From the NCBI RefSeq assembly GCF_047511655.1, contig NC_133401.1:15904001-15968000 (forward strand): 64,000 bases of DNA. Direction: 5' to 3'. How positions within the stretch are numbered: position 1 is the stretch's first letter; each line of letters starts with the position of its first letter. The translations under genes and the position numbers were made by a program. Shown here one piece after another: positions 1 through 9,938 of this stretch. The notes under the pieces are model-generated. The model was not told where the DNA came from and did not search any database. It worked only from the letters and a program-made list of their open reading frames with translations. The DNA is from Castor canadensis (lineage: Eukaryota; Chordata; Mammalia; Rodentia; Castoridae).

Positions 1-130
1 GAAAGGTAGAGTGAGAGCTATGGTTCCACTGATAGAAGACAACCAGCCACAAAAGGCGAGGGGACCCAGCCATGCAGCTTAGAGAAGTCAGCCTTATGGG
101 CAGCAGCACAGAGAAAGATAAGCAGATCTT

Positions 131-318
131 AGCTGGGCACGGTAGTTCACATCTTTAATCCCAGCTAATCAGCAGGTGGAGAAAGGAGAATCCCAACTTC
201 GAGAGCAGCTGGAATAAAAGGGCCAGGTGCGTGGCTCTCTTTGTGGAGGGCTTGCAGGGCATGTGCCAGGCCCTGGGTTCAACCCTCAGTGCTCCAAGAA
301 CAGCAACAAAAAAGCAAG
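131..318 (+). repeat. Dimeric SINE (B1-like + ID-like)
   Basis: A B1-like left half (GGGCACGGTAGTTCACA...TAATCCCAGC) is followed by a tRNA-derived ID-like right half ending GGTTCAACCCTCAGTG and an A-rich tail. It is diverged. Confidence 0.7.
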
Positions 319-944
319 CAGATCTTTGTTGTATCCCATATAATAGTACATTTGCATTGGGTAATGGATACAAAGAATCCATGAGTTGTTACTTCTTAAG
401 TATTCAGCAGTGCCTACCTGGAGTGGGATCTCCATGAATGTCCCCTTATTTCTACACTACTTTTTTTTGACATCAGCTCACTCTCAGTGGCTTGGGAAGG
501 ATGACTTGTGGGCAGCACCTGCCCTCCGGTCTCACCTGCTGTTTCCTCTCCCTTCCTGTCTCCTCCAAGGCCTACACCTGTTCTGCTTCCTCCGAGCAGT
601 TGGACTCCTGGAGAGAAGGAACCAGAGCCCACCTGCCTGTCCCCAAGGGCCTTGGTAGCATTCTCAGCACCTCTTGGTTCTGAAGGCACCAAGCCCAGTC
701 AGAAGCCATGATCTCCTCTCCCAAGAGCCTCCTGGGACCCCCTCACCCCGGCCAGGAGGCACTGGGCGTCAGAGGTAGCCTGGCAGAGATGCTGGAGACC
801 AGCAGAGGGCACAGGAGTGCGGTGGAGCACACCCATGTTAAGAGTGGGTGACATGGAGGAAGGACGGAGGGCTCAGAACAAAGACCCACCGGAACCCAGC
901 AGGGCCCATCATGACACCTGTGCCAGGCATCAGTCACTCCCTGT
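319..944. other. No gene or repeat recognised
   Basis: Mostly unique-looking, pyrimidine-rich sequence upstream of the visible IGSF23 exons. Short ORFs here have no recognisable motif. The only possible coding piece is the weak exon candidate at 708-774, listed separately. Confidence 0.4.
708..774 (+). CDS. Candidate upstream exon of IGSF23 (speculative)
   Basis: An ATG at 708 opens 22 codons plus one base and runs into AGAG|GTAGCC, a possible donor. It ends in phase 1 with G, which would join to the phase-1 IGSF23 exon at 2725 and make an Asp codon, as I recall human IGSF23 having at that junction. The 22 residues themselves (MISSPKSLLGPP...) do not clearly resemble the human N-terminus, and the donor is weak. 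The true first exon may lie upstream of the window. Confidence 0.15.
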
Positions 945-1090
945 CTTAGTTTCTGTTGCTTTAACAGAATACTGGAGACTGGATGATTTATAAACACTAG
1001 AGATTTTGGTCAACACACAGAGGCTGGGAGCTCCAAGAGCACAGTGGCCTTCTGCAACATGGTGAAGGTCTCACTTGGGCCAGGGAGAGC
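945..1090 (-). repeat. MaLR (MST/THE1-like) LTR fragment
   Basis: The string TTTCTGTTGCTTTAACAGAA...GAGACTGGATGATTTATAAA is the reverse complement of the 3' end of MST/THE1-class MaLR LTRs. It is an old, broken fragment. A longer copy of the same family lies at 20005-20345. Confidence 0.5.
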
Positions 1091-1117
1091 AGGGTGTTGA
1101 TTTGGGGGCTTCCTCCC

Positions 1118-1234
1118 CTCCCCTGCTTCTGAGACAGCATCTCACTATGTAGCCAGGCTGGCCTAGAATTCATGATCCTCCTGCCTCTGCCTCTGGAATA
1201 GCTGGTATTACAGGTGTGCACTACCATGCCTGGC
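1118..1234 (-). repeat. B1-like SINE monomer
   Basis: GAGACAGCATCTCACTATGT...GGCTGGCC...GATCCTCCTGCCTC...ATTACAGGTGTGCACTACCATGCCTGGC is a reverse-oriented B1/7SL-derived unit without an ID tail. Confidence 0.75.
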
Positions 1235-1479
1235 TCCCTCGTACTTATTACTTTGTGCTGGAATCTGACATCAGTCCTGAGTGGAGGCTCCCACCACATG
1301 CTACAACATCAGATTGCCCCCAAGTTCAAGTCCCACATGCACCTCTCACCTCTCTCTGACCATGAAGCCTTGGGCCTACAGCCCACCCCTCCAGAAAATG
1401 TGGAAAGAGAGCTATGGGCACCTCCACCCTGGATCCTTTGAGTCAGTTTCCCACATAGAACCCTCAGCCCTGTGAGGTC

Positions 1480-1935
1480 CCATGTCTTCCCTTCTTCACT
1501 CAGTCAGCGTCTGCCCCTGGCTCCGTCTCACTCAGAGCCAAAGTCAAAGTCCTCACCCTGGCCCAAAAGGCCCTCTGTTGCCTCTCGGACCTTTTCTCCC
1601 ACCTCTCTCCCCACTTCCCACCTCTCCATGCACATCTTAGCTCACACCTACCCCAGGGCCTTGGCACTTGCTCTCCCCTCTGTTTGAACACTTTTATCCC
1701 CAACAAATCCATGTGGCTTCTTCCTCACTTCTTTCAGGTCATTGTTCAAAACATCACCTCCTCAAAGAGGCCCTCCTTGACCCATCTTAGCTGAAATGGA
1801 CTTGTCCAACCACACCTTTTCATTTTCTTCACAGCACATATCTTCCCTGAGTATATATGCCACCATCTGTGTGTTGACTCTCCCCCCGCACCCCACTCCA
1901 CTCAGTTCCAGGAGGGCAGGGACTGTTAGGACCCC
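1480..1935 (+). repeat. LINE L2 3' region
   Basis: It contains the L2 3' landmarks in order: CAGGGCCTTGGCACTTGCTCTCCCCTCTG, TTTCAGGTCATTGTTCAAAACATCACCTCCTCAAAGAGGCCCTCCTTGACC, a CACAGCACATAT stretch, then TTCCAGGAGGGCAGGGACT. This is an ancient mammalian LINE inside the IGSF23 upstream or intronic sequence. Confidence 0.65.
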
Positions 1936-2382
1936 AGGGTCCTCCATTTGACTTCCCTATGTGTTTGGGAGCCATGACAGGCTGGGGAGTGAGGGATGGG
2001 GCAGAGAAGGCAGGGCTGCTTATCACCATGGCAACTGGAGCATCATCCCACTAGCTGGGAAACTCAGGGCCTGGTATGGGAGCAGACATCAGAATTCTTC
2101 ACCTGGGAAAGCACAGGAACCCAGGTATTTATGCTCTGTCCTCCATCAGCCCGCTGAGGGGCTGCTCCCTGGGGCGCCCATTACCTGGGGTTTCTGGCTG
2201 CTGTCTCCATGGGGAGGCTGGGTTCTGCTGGCCAGTGACAGCCTATAAGAGGACAACATGAGCCAGCAGTTATGGCAGGGAGTGAGGGTTTGGGGGGAGC
2301 CAACAGGTTTTATCCCATTTCAAGTAGCACAAGGCACAGATCAGGCACTGAAAACACATTTGTAAGTGGGGGGGGTGAATAG

Positions 2383-2642
2383 GTGGATGGATGGATGGAT
2401 GGATGGATGGATGGGTGGGTGGATGGATGGATGGGTGGGTGGATGGATGGATGGATGGATGGATGGGTGGGTGGATGGGTGGGTGGGTGGATGGGTGGAT
2501 GGATGGATGGATGGTGGGTGGATGGGTGGATGGATGGATGGATGGGTGGGTGGATGGGTGGGTGGATGGATGGGTGGATGGATGGGTGGGTGGGTGGGTG
2601 GATGGGTGGATGGATGGATGGGTGGATGGTGGGTGGATGGAA
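2383..2642 (+). repeat. (TGGA/TGGG)n tetranucleotide array
   Basis: About 260 bp of TGGA units interspersed with TGGG. The array lacks stop codons in several frames on both strands, which makes long artefactual ORFs rich in Met-Asp-Gly-Trp (plus strand) and His-Pro-Ser-Ile (minus strand). It ends about 80 bp before the IGSF23 Ig exon, so it lies in an intron. Confidence 0.95.
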
Positions 2643-2724
2643 TGCCTCCATGGTGGGCAGGAGAGACACCAGCATCCTGGGAGGACTCCACCCAGTAGCC
2701 TTGCACTTGCTTCTGTTCACACAG

Positions 2725-2994
2725 ACAGCCCCAGCCAAATGTCACTGGTGACATTCCCAGAGGCTTCCCAGGGTGTGATCTACAGCAACCTCAACTATTC
2801 AGTGATCCTGCAATGGGTGACAACAATGAGCCCCGAGCCCATGCTGAGCTGGACCCTCGATGGGAGGCTGTGTGGGGCCGGGGAGAAGCTGTTCATCCAC
2901 CAATTGTCCTTGGAGCAACTGGGCATGTACAGGTGCACGGCTCCAAACAGCGAGGAGCAGCTGGTCTCTGAGCCTGTGATGGTGTCATTGCCAC
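2725..2994 (+). CDS. IGSF23: IGSF23 Ig-domain exon
   Basis: The acceptor is TTCACACAG before 2725 and the donor CCAC|GTGAGA after 2994. The exon is 270 nt, phase 1 at both ends. It encodes the whole Ig-like domain, from [10 protein letters not shown] to VMVSLP. An alternative AG four bases downstream is out of phase with the human junction, so 2725 is preferred. Confidence 0.88.
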
Positions 2995-3621
2995 GTGAGA
3001 TCCCCTTCCCCATACCCAAGACCTCTGCTCTCTCACAAGTCTGCCACAGAGCCACCTCTGCAAGGCGCTTTGTGGCCAAAATGTCATCTCATCTTCCCTC
3101 CACCTGGAGGGCTGAGGCTTGTTAATCCACTTTATAGATGAGAGACTGAGGCTCAAAGATGTTACTGCAACAAAAGCCTGGCTCAGTCTGGACTTGATTA
3201 CCTGCGTCTCGGCTCCACCCTCTCCAGCTCTGAGACTGAGCACACACCTGGAAAACATGCAGGCCATCGTATAAGGAATGGTTCAAGGAACAGCTTTTGG
3301 AATTTGAATTCTGGCCTCTTTCTGGCTGTGTGACTTTGAACCAGTGTCTTAACTTCTCTGTGCCTCATCTAGAAAATGGGGGAAATAGCTGGGTGTGGTG
3401 GTTCATACCTGAAATCCTAGCACTTGGGGGGTTGAGGCAGGAGGATTGTGAGTTTGAGGCCAGCCTAGGCTACATAGTAAGATCCTGTCTCAAAAACAAA
3501 ACAAAAAAATTGGAAAAATAGTAGCACCCACTCCAAAGTGTACAAAGAGACAAGCAGGGAACAGCACTACCAGATGCTAGTGATGGGTACCATTGTTACA
3601 CTAGCATTGTGATTATTATTA

Positions 3622-3663
<42 letters not shown>

Positions 3664-5691
3664 GTGGGGTTTTACCACACACAATAGTGAATATGAAGCC
3701 CCAAGGAGGTAATAGCTAGAACAGCAGTTTGTTGGAATCAGAGAAATGATTTGAGAGCCTGTCCAACCTGGTTTCAAGCCCAGTGTGGTTGTGCATGCCT
3801 GTAATCTCAGCTACTCAGGAGGCGGACGGCAGAATCTTGAGTTCAAGGCTGGCTGAGGCAAAGTCAGCAAGACCCACTCTCAAAGACAAAATACAAATAG
3901 AAGGGCTGGGGTGTGGCTCAAGCAGTAGAGCACTGGCCTACCCTATGTTCATCCACCAGAAAAGCAAAAATGAAGAAAGAAAAGGGAGGGGAGGAGAAGG
4001 AAGGAGAAGCGGGAAGGTATTTGGGGCAGGAGCAAAGACCTGGAGCTGGATGGAGCAGAACAGGATGGGGTAAGGGGCTTCATCTGCCCAGCCAGGGTGC
4101 CCAGCAGAGCCAGGGTTTTGTTTTGAATTTATTCACAGGGATAACTGAAAACTTAAAATCTTCTAGCACTGGTGACCCTGATATGTTCCACACAATACTT
4201 CCAAGTCCATCAACCAGCCAGGAAATGTTCATTGGGCAACCACTCTGTGCCCAGCCCATACTGCACCCTGCTGGGGACAGTCTGGAGACCCAACCGTGCT
4301 ATCCCACAACTGGGAGCCAGTGAGAGACATCCACAGATACTGATGACCAGGACTGGCAGGGCTGCGTGCAGGAGTCCAGGTCCTGTGGGACACAACCCAC
4401 CCTGGGGATCCGGGAGGGCTTCCTGGAGGAGGGAGTATCTGAGCTGGTCTTAGGAGAGAAGAATTATGCAGACCAGGGGCTGGGGGTGTGGCTCAGTGGT
4501 ACAGTGCTTACCTAGCATGCACAAGGCCCTGGGTTCCACCAAAAAGAAAGAAAAGAAAAGAGAAAAAAAGAAAGTGGGGTGAGGGTAGAACCCGGTCATA
4601 AAGGCAAGGGAGGGGACAAAGCCAAAGTGAGAGACCAGCTTCTGCCCCAGGGTACTGGGGCTACAGCAGGATGCTGAGCTGTGGGAGGAAAAGGCCCGGG
4701 TGGGAGCCTGAGGCCACATGGAGGGAGGAGGGCACCTCCCTCAATCTCTCCATTCCTTGGTTCCCAGAACCCACAGTGGCTCCCACAGCTGCTGAGCCCA
4801 TGGAGCCAGACCCCACCCCGTCCCTAGAAGGAGGATCTGCCATGGGCCTTGTCGTGGCCGCCACTGTGGGAGGCCTAACGCTAGTTGGAGCTGCTTGCTT
4901 CTACCTTGTCCAGAGCCTAAGGTACCTCTGCCCTCACACCTGTGCACCAGATCCAGAGGTCACTCTGCGTCAAGGCCATCCAACTGCCGGGTGTGGTAAC
5001 TCACACCTGCAATGCCAGCTACTCAGGAGCCAGGGAGACCAACCTGGGCAAAAAGTTAGTGAGACCCCACTTAACCAGTTACCCCAGCATTGTGGCATGC
5101 ACCTGTCAACCCAGCGATATGGGAGGCATGAAAAGAAGGATCACGGTTCAGGCAGACCTGGGCAAGGAGTATGGGAGATGCGAGAGACCCTCTCTAAAAA
5201 AAAAGTAAAACGGGCCGGGCAGGTGACTCAAGTGGTAGACTCTTACCTAGCAAGCACAAAGCCCTGAGTTCAAACAAACCCCAGTACTGCCAAAGAGGCG
5301 GGAGAAGGCGAGGGTTCAGGGCTGCAGAACTCACATCCCACCTTGGTTCTCACCAGCAGAGAGGCCACGGGCAAGTCATTATTTGCCCATCTGCAAAATG
5401 GGACCATATTAATACCGCCTGCAGAGTACTAAGGACAGCGCCAGGCCTGGTGGCCCTGCTAAGTGCTGCAGCCCATCCCTCTACACACAGCCCCACTGGG
5501 GACACCCACAGGAAGGGGGACAGGGATTGTGGAGGGGGGTGCCACTCAAGCAGCTCAGGAAAGGCTCCAGAGAAAGCAGCATATGACCTTGTGTGACATT
5601 ATTATCTCTGAAGACCTCGTCATCACCTCCAAATATCCTAGGGTCAGGCCTTCACTGTGTGTAATGTGCCTTGCATGCCAGTGACTCTGAC

Positions 5692-5747
<56 letters not shown>

Positions 5748-5766
5748 CTACAGGACTGACCGATAG
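2725..5766 (+). CDS. IGSF23: IGSF23 gene, 3' coding part (joined exons 2725-2994, 4768-4921, 5754-5766)
   Basis: A small single-pass membrane protein with one Ig-like domain. Its function is poorly known. Three exons are recognised. The Ig exon has [34 protein letters not shown] and QLVSEPV, matching remembered human IGSF23 closely. The second has [12 protein letters not shown] and a hydrophobic transmembrane segment ending YLVQSLR. The third supplies only TDR and the stop. Together they give 145 visible residues. The first coding exon is upstream or unidentified. The Ig domain has the F-strand YRC cysteine but no partner cysteine in the expected B strand, as I recall for human too. The gene sits upstream of PVR, as in human. 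The cytoplasmic tail is shorter than the human tail I remember, which continues QRIGICS after TDR. Confidence 0.9.
3118..3200 (-). repeat. MIR fragment
   Basis: CCACTTTATAGATGAGAGACTGAGGCTCAAAGATG resembles the reverse complement of the MIR core. Short and old. Confidence 0.4.
3297..3385 (+). repeat. MIR
   Basis: CTGGCTGTGTGACTTTGAACC...CTTCTCTGTGCCTCATC...AAAATGGGG is a typical MIR core in sense orientation, followed directly by a B1 unit. Confidence 0.7.
3388..3510 (+). repeat. B1-like SINE monomer
   Basis: AGCTGGGTGTGGTGGTTCATACC...GAGGCCAGCCTAGGCTACATAGTAAGATCCTGTCTC with an A-rich tail, inserted at the MIR end. Confidence 0.85.
3613..3664 (+). repeat. (ATT)n microsatellite
   Basis: About 17 ATT units within the IGSF23 intron. 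Confidence 0.95.
3779..3990 (+). repeat. Dimeric SINE
   Basis: B1-like half from CCCAGTGTGGTTGTGCATGCC, then GGGCTGGGGTGTGGCTCAAGCAGTAGAGC and an A/G-rich tail. The ID end is degraded. Confidence 0.75.
4200..4465 (-). repeat. LINE L2 fragment (antisense)
   Basis: ACTCTGTGCCCAGCCCATACTGCACCCTGCTGGGGACAG and GGAGGGCTTCCTGGAGGAGGGAGTATCTGAGCTGG are antisense L2 landmarks. Confidence 0.5.
4478..4575 (+). repeat. ID-like SINE
   Basis: GGGGCTGGGGGTGTGGCTCAGTGGTACAGTGCTTACCTAGCATGCACAAGGCCCTGGGTTCC with an AAAGAAAAG tail: a monomeric tRNA-derived unit. Confidence 0.85.
4768..4921 (+). CDS. IGSF23: IGSF23 transmembrane exon
   Basis: The acceptor TTGGTTCCCAG precedes 4768 and the donor CTAAG|GTACCT follows 4921. 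It enters in phase 1 and leaves after AG of an Arg codon. It encodes the stalk ([12 protein letters not shown], nearly as in human) and one helix, [20 protein letters not shown], then LVQSLR. Confidence 0.88.
4985..5300 (+). repeat. Tandem/nested dimeric SINEs
   Basis: A partial B1 unit (GCCGGGTGTGGTAACTCACACC) runs into a second B1 unit (CAGCATTGTGGCATGCACC) and then an ID-like tail (GGTGACTCAAGTGGTAGAC...TACTGCCAAAG). Confidence 0.75.
5325..5460 (+). repeat. MIR fragment
   Basis: GGCCACGGGCAAGTCATTATTTGCCCATCTGCAAAATGGGACC followed by a degenerate MIR 3' part. Confidence 0.45.
5697..5744 (+). repeat. (CT)n microsatellite acting as polypyrimidine tract
   Basis: About 24 CT units lie directly before GCACTACAG, the splice acceptor of the last IGSF23 coding exon. 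The array occupies the place where the polypyrimidine tract belongs. Confidence 0.95.
5754..5766 (+). CDS. IGSF23: IGSF23 terminal coding segment
   Basis: After the acceptor CACTACAG, base 5754 completes the Arg codon, then ACT GAC CGA TAG give Thr-Asp-Arg-stop. The human protein, as I remember it, shares TDR and continues for seven more residues, so this end is an early stop relative to human. Sequence after 5766 would be 3' UTR. No clear nearby AATAAA was seen. Confidence 0.75.
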
Positions 5767-6071
5767 AGATGACCAGTGTGCAGCTGAAGTGTGGACACCC
5801 AAATCGTCCCCCCAAGTTGGCCACAGCTGAGCTCCAGGGCTCAGCCTCAGTGCTCAGAAACTTGGGTGGGGATTTTTGCCTCAGACGCTGGGCAGACCCC
5901 AAAGTGCATCTTCTACAGGCAGCTGGGAGTCTGTGAACCAAAACAGAAAACCAAGATGGAGTTTAGAACCCCTTCCCTGGAGACGCCTAACATTCAGTGC
6001 CTCTAGGACCACACAGCATGGTGCCTCACCAGAATGGTAGCAGACCTGAGTTCAAGGCTTTTTGTTTGCTT

Positions 6072-6388
6072 GGTTTTTTGGCAGTATTGGGGTTTGAACT
6101 CAGGGCCTTGAGCTTGCTAGGCAAGCTCTCTACCACTTGAGCCACTCCGCCAGTCCTTTTTGCTTTAGTTATTTTTCAGGTAGGGTCTCGATTTTCTTAC
6201 CCAGGCCAGTCTCATACATCAGTCCTAGCCTCCCATGCAGCTGGGGTGACAGGCACCCCTCACTACGCTCAGCTATTGATTGAGATGGTGTCTAGCAAAC
6301 TTTCTGCCCAATTGTACCTGGAACTCAAAATCCTCCTACCTCAGCCTCCTGAGCACTGGGATTACAGGCATGGACCACCACACTGGGC
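6072..6388 (-). repeat. Dimeric SINE plus extra B1 part (antisense)
   Basis: TTTTTTGGCAGTATTGGGGTTTGAACTCAGGGCC...GCCACTCCGCCAGTCC is followed by two B1-like segments ending ATTACAGGCATGGACCACCACACTGGGC. Confidence 0.85.
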
Positions 6389-6789
6389 TTAGTTTTTTTT
6401 AATTTTATAGTAAATAGCCACTAGTGACTAGTGGTTGTTATGTTGGACAATGCAGCTCAGAGTCCTAATTGTGAAAAAATCCTAACAGTAAATCCCCTGG
6501 CACCCGTATGTGTAGATTGCTGACCATGTGGCCGTTGTGGGGCTTTGCCGTGGTCTGTCCAAGCGTCCAGACTTCCTTGGAAGGCTTTTAACAATTGTCC
6601 GCCATCATCCACCACCTGCCTGCCCCACCTCCTTCCTCTGTAGAGAAGAAGTTAGTCACTTCCTGAGTGCAAAACGGATGGGGTCTGGCTGCATCTCAGA
6701 GGTGACACTGCGAACAATGCCTTGGCCACCAGCCAAGTTGTCCCCTAGCCAAGGACTCAACAGTACCCTTTGCCCTTTTCTGGGATTGC

Positions 6790-6882
6790 TTGGTTTTTTG
6801 CGTATGTCTTTTGGTGGTGGTGGGATTTGCGCCCAGGGCCTCGTGCTTGCTAGGTGGGGCCCTACCACTTGAACCACGTCCC
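6790..6882 (-). repeat. ID-like SINE (antisense)
   Basis: GGTGGTGGTGGGATTTGCGCCCAGGGCCTCGTGCTTGCTAGG...CCTACCACTTGAACCACGTCCC. Confidence 0.75.
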
Positions 6883-6987
6883 TGTAGGGACAGCTACCAA
6901 GTCATAGTGATGTCCCCCTTCCCAGAAATACCGTGCAAATGTCTTTGCAGGGCCCTCCTATCCACCCCTTCATAAACTCCATCCCCT

Positions 6988-7080
6988 GGGGCTGGAGACG
7001 TGGCTCAAGTGGTAGAGCACCTGCTTTGCAAGCTCCAAGCCCTGAGTTCAAATCCCAGTCCCACCAAAAAAAGAAAAAGT
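6988..7080 (+). repeat. ID-like SINE
   Basis: GGGGCTGGAGACGTGGCTCAAGTGGTAGAGCACCTGCTTTGCAAGC...GTTCAAATCCCAGTCCCACC with an A-rich tail. Confidence 0.9.
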
Positions 7081-7241
7081 CCATCCCATGTTTAAGCTCT
7101 CTCCTAGCATGTTTTTTAGGCCACTCGTCATTTATGTCATTAAATATTTACCTATGTGATTACTTAATACTTATCTCAACCATGAGACTGTCAGCTCTGT
7201 GACCTTGACATACAGTAGGTGTTTAATACATGTTTCTTGAG

Positions 7242-7330
7242 GGCCGGGGGTGTGGCTCAAGTGGTAGCTCACTGCCTAGGAAGCGTGAATCCCTTCAATC
7301 CCCAGTGCTGCAAAAAGAGAAAGAGAGAGA
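7242..7330 (+). repeat. ID-like SINE
   Basis: GGCCGGGGGTGTGGCTCAAGTGGTAGCTCACTGCCTAGGAAGC...CCCAGTGCTGC with an A/G tail. It follows an L2-like end (ACATACAGTAGGTGTTTAATAC). Confidence 0.85.
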
Positions 7331-7380
7331 AGAAAGGAAACTTTTTAATTTTTTAACTAAAAATAAGTGTTTGTTGAATG

Positions 7381-7957
7381 AATGAGTGATTAAAACCACA
7401 GTGCCAGGGAAATAGAGGCTCTGCTTGATGACGTCATGCAGAGAGTGAGGCTCCTTTGCCTGTGGCTCCGCCCTCCTGAGGATGACAACATGACAAAGAC
7501 CACCACCCCACCCCAGCCTGCAGGAAGCGGGAATTATGGGAAAGGGCTCTCGCCTTCCTTGGAGGGCATGACCCAGAAGTTGTTCACATCACCTCCTCTC
7601 CCAGTCCATTGGCCAGAACTTGGTCTGTTCCCTTCCTCCCTCCCCCTGCTTCCTCCTCTTCTCCAGACACACCTGCCTGTGTCAGTGTGTCTTGATGGCG
7701 CACTGTGACCGTTATTTCCAAGGTGTCAGGTGTCTCACACCTGCCTAGTGCAGTGCAGGTACCTGGAAGAGACTCTGGTCCGTGTACCATCTGGGGACCC
7801 GGACTTCTTCCAGCCTGTGGCCCTGATACCACACATAATCGTGAGACCCCCCTGAGAAATGTCATCTAGCTGAGTGACTAGAAATAGAGGAAGACGTTCA
7901 GTGAACCCACTGAACCTTTTCCAGTTGCACCCACTTCCCCCCTGCCACTGGGTGTTT
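7381..7957. other. Unannotated intergenic stretch
   Basis: No gene or familiar repeat seen. It holds one perfect palindromic CRE 8-mer, TGACGTCA, at 7429-7436, without other promoter marks. Confidence 0.4.
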
Positions 7958-8057
7958 GCACGTGCTCTCGCCTCCCCTCTTCCTCTCATTCACTCCAGCT
8001 CATGAAAAAATCCCACGCAGTCAACACTTGCCTGGGTTGGGCCCCCCCAGTTGCACC

Positions 8058-8100
8058 CCTCTCTCTCTCTCTCTCTCTCTCTCCCTCTCTCTCTCCCCAC
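8058..8100 (+). repeat. (CT)n microsatellite
   Basis: CT-rich simple repeat, slightly interrupted. Confidence 0.9.
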
Positions 8101-8157
8101 CCTCTTTCTCTCACACACACGCACAAACCCATCATGAGTAAGATTTTCCTTTTCTCT

Positions 8158-8235
8158 GTACAGTACTGGGATTTGAACTCAGGGCCTTGCACTCACTAGG
8201 CAGGTGCTCTACCCCTTGAGCCTCTCCCCTGGTCT
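8158..8235 (-). repeat. ID-like SINE (antisense)
   Basis: ACAGTACTGGGATTTGAACTCAGGGCC...CAGGTGCTCTACCCCTTGAGCC. Confidence 0.85.
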
Positions 8236-9938
8236 CATGAGTAAGAATTTTTCAAATTTTCAGCACTGACAACATAATTGTGGAACCTAATTCTTAGGTC
8301 CATGAGGCCAGTGCACAGGGCGTGAAAGATTTCACAAAAAAAAAAACCAAGAATTGAAGCAGAAGCAAAATGTTCTCCCCTTTGCAAGGGAGGAAAGGGG
8401 CCGCTCTTAAGCAGTATCAGCCCCAAGTGAGGTTGGTGGGGTTTCTAAGCATTTGAGGTGCAGAAGGAATGTGCTGATGACATTTTGGCTTTTTTTTTTG
8501 GTTCAGCTAGCATCTGGGACCGTCACTTTCTCAGTGCTTTGCTAGGGTGGTTGTGGGCCGGCTTGTGTAATCTTTTCTATGACATCATGGGGTCAAATGT
8601 GTTGTCAACAAGACGCAAGTGGGTCCCCTGGAGTTCAGAAAAAGTTTCTGCAGAAGCACAGTAAAATAGCCTTCCTGCCAGACAAGGTGGAGTCCTGTGC
8701 AAAATGGAGTAGGTTAGGCTAATTTGAGTTGGGCCTTACAGTAATTTTATGTGGAAAAGGACTGAAGGGCACAGAGCAATCGGACGTCAAATAATAGCCA
8801 GTCATTCACTTTCTCACTGGACAATTTTCCTGCTGTACCTGGCTTGTGTGCGGCCCTGCAGAGATGCAGAGGTGACCTGCCCTCCTGGTGCCCAGAGTCT
8901 AGGGGAAGCTGGGATCAGGAGCTCTGAGGGTAATCCAATGCAGCCTGAGGTCCAGGTGGGCTTCCTGGAGGAGATGTCCATTGTACTGGAGAACATATTA
9001 AGACCATGAAGAACAAAAAGACCCGGGCCTGGAGAGAATGATATTTGGCTGTGGTGCCCAAAGGGACTGGAAAGTGAGTGCTATTATTAGATGGGAAAAT
9101 TAGGCAACCATAAATGTGAAAATGACAACTTCCTATTCGTCACAGCTCTGGGCTTGCTCCCAAGACACAGAGCCATTCCTAGAGTGGTAACTGGGGGTGG
9201 GCAGGGCTGAGACAGGGAAGCCTGGGCCGGGAGTGGGGGGGAGCAGAGGGAGCATTGTCCAGTCCAGCAATCCAAGAGGGCTTCCTGGAGGAAAGGATGG
9301 CTCAGCCATTCACTGAGAAGGTTCTGGACAGAGAGCAGAAGAAAAGCCAAAGCCTGGAGAAAATAGTAAACAGGGATCAGGGTTAGGGTCGGTGAGGAAG
9401 GAGATGTCAGCAACTTGGTCAGGTGCCACATGGCTCAGGGTCAGTGCAACTGGGAGCAGCACTTAACTACCCGGCATGGCTCACCGGTGACTCAAGCCCG
9501 ACCTTGGAGAGCAGGGCTGTGTCATTTCCTTACATGAGCACTGAGGCAACCGGGCTTTGACAAAAGAAGGCATAGAATTACCATTGTGAGTCACCCTGCA
9601 CCCCAAAGGAATGCAGGAACACAGACGGGGGTAAAAAGAGGCCTCTTTGGAGCCTCAGCTATGGGGGAAGGGCCGGCAAGTAGGCTTGCTCTCAGGTGTT
9701 TCTTTCTAGCTCTTTCCTTGGTTACCCTGGGGGACTAGAAAAGATTGTCACCTTATTGCCATCCTCCCTCCATGAACACCACAAAGAGCAGGGACTGCCA
9801 TTACCGTGTCCATGTGAGGACCTGCCCTGCCCTGCAGGACACTCTGTAGCTCCCTACTACCCAAGGAAGCAAGTCACAAAAAAATCAGGAGAGCCCAGGG
9901 AAGCAATAGGGAGGTCTATGCTATGTGCTGGTTTGAAG
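8236..9938. other. Intergenic; weak antisense L2 only
   Basis: No gene recognised. Two stretches (about 8850-9000 and 9230-9310) carry the antisense L2 phrase GGGCTTCCTGGAGGA, suggesting old L2. The rest is unassigned. Confidence 0.35.

Noticed and set aside
2310-2754. Long minus-strand ORFs rich in HPSIHPP over 2310-2754
   Set aside because: They are translations of the TGGA simple repeat and have no start context, homology or splice support.
6988-7060. tRNA-like sequence (box A/B look) in ID units
   Set aside because: These and the similar copies across the window are SINE tails with A-rich 3' ends, not tRNA genes.
7429-7436. Perfect CRE palindrome TGACGTCA
   Set aside because: One 8-mer in 64 kb is expected by chance, and no other promoter elements or exon lie next to it.
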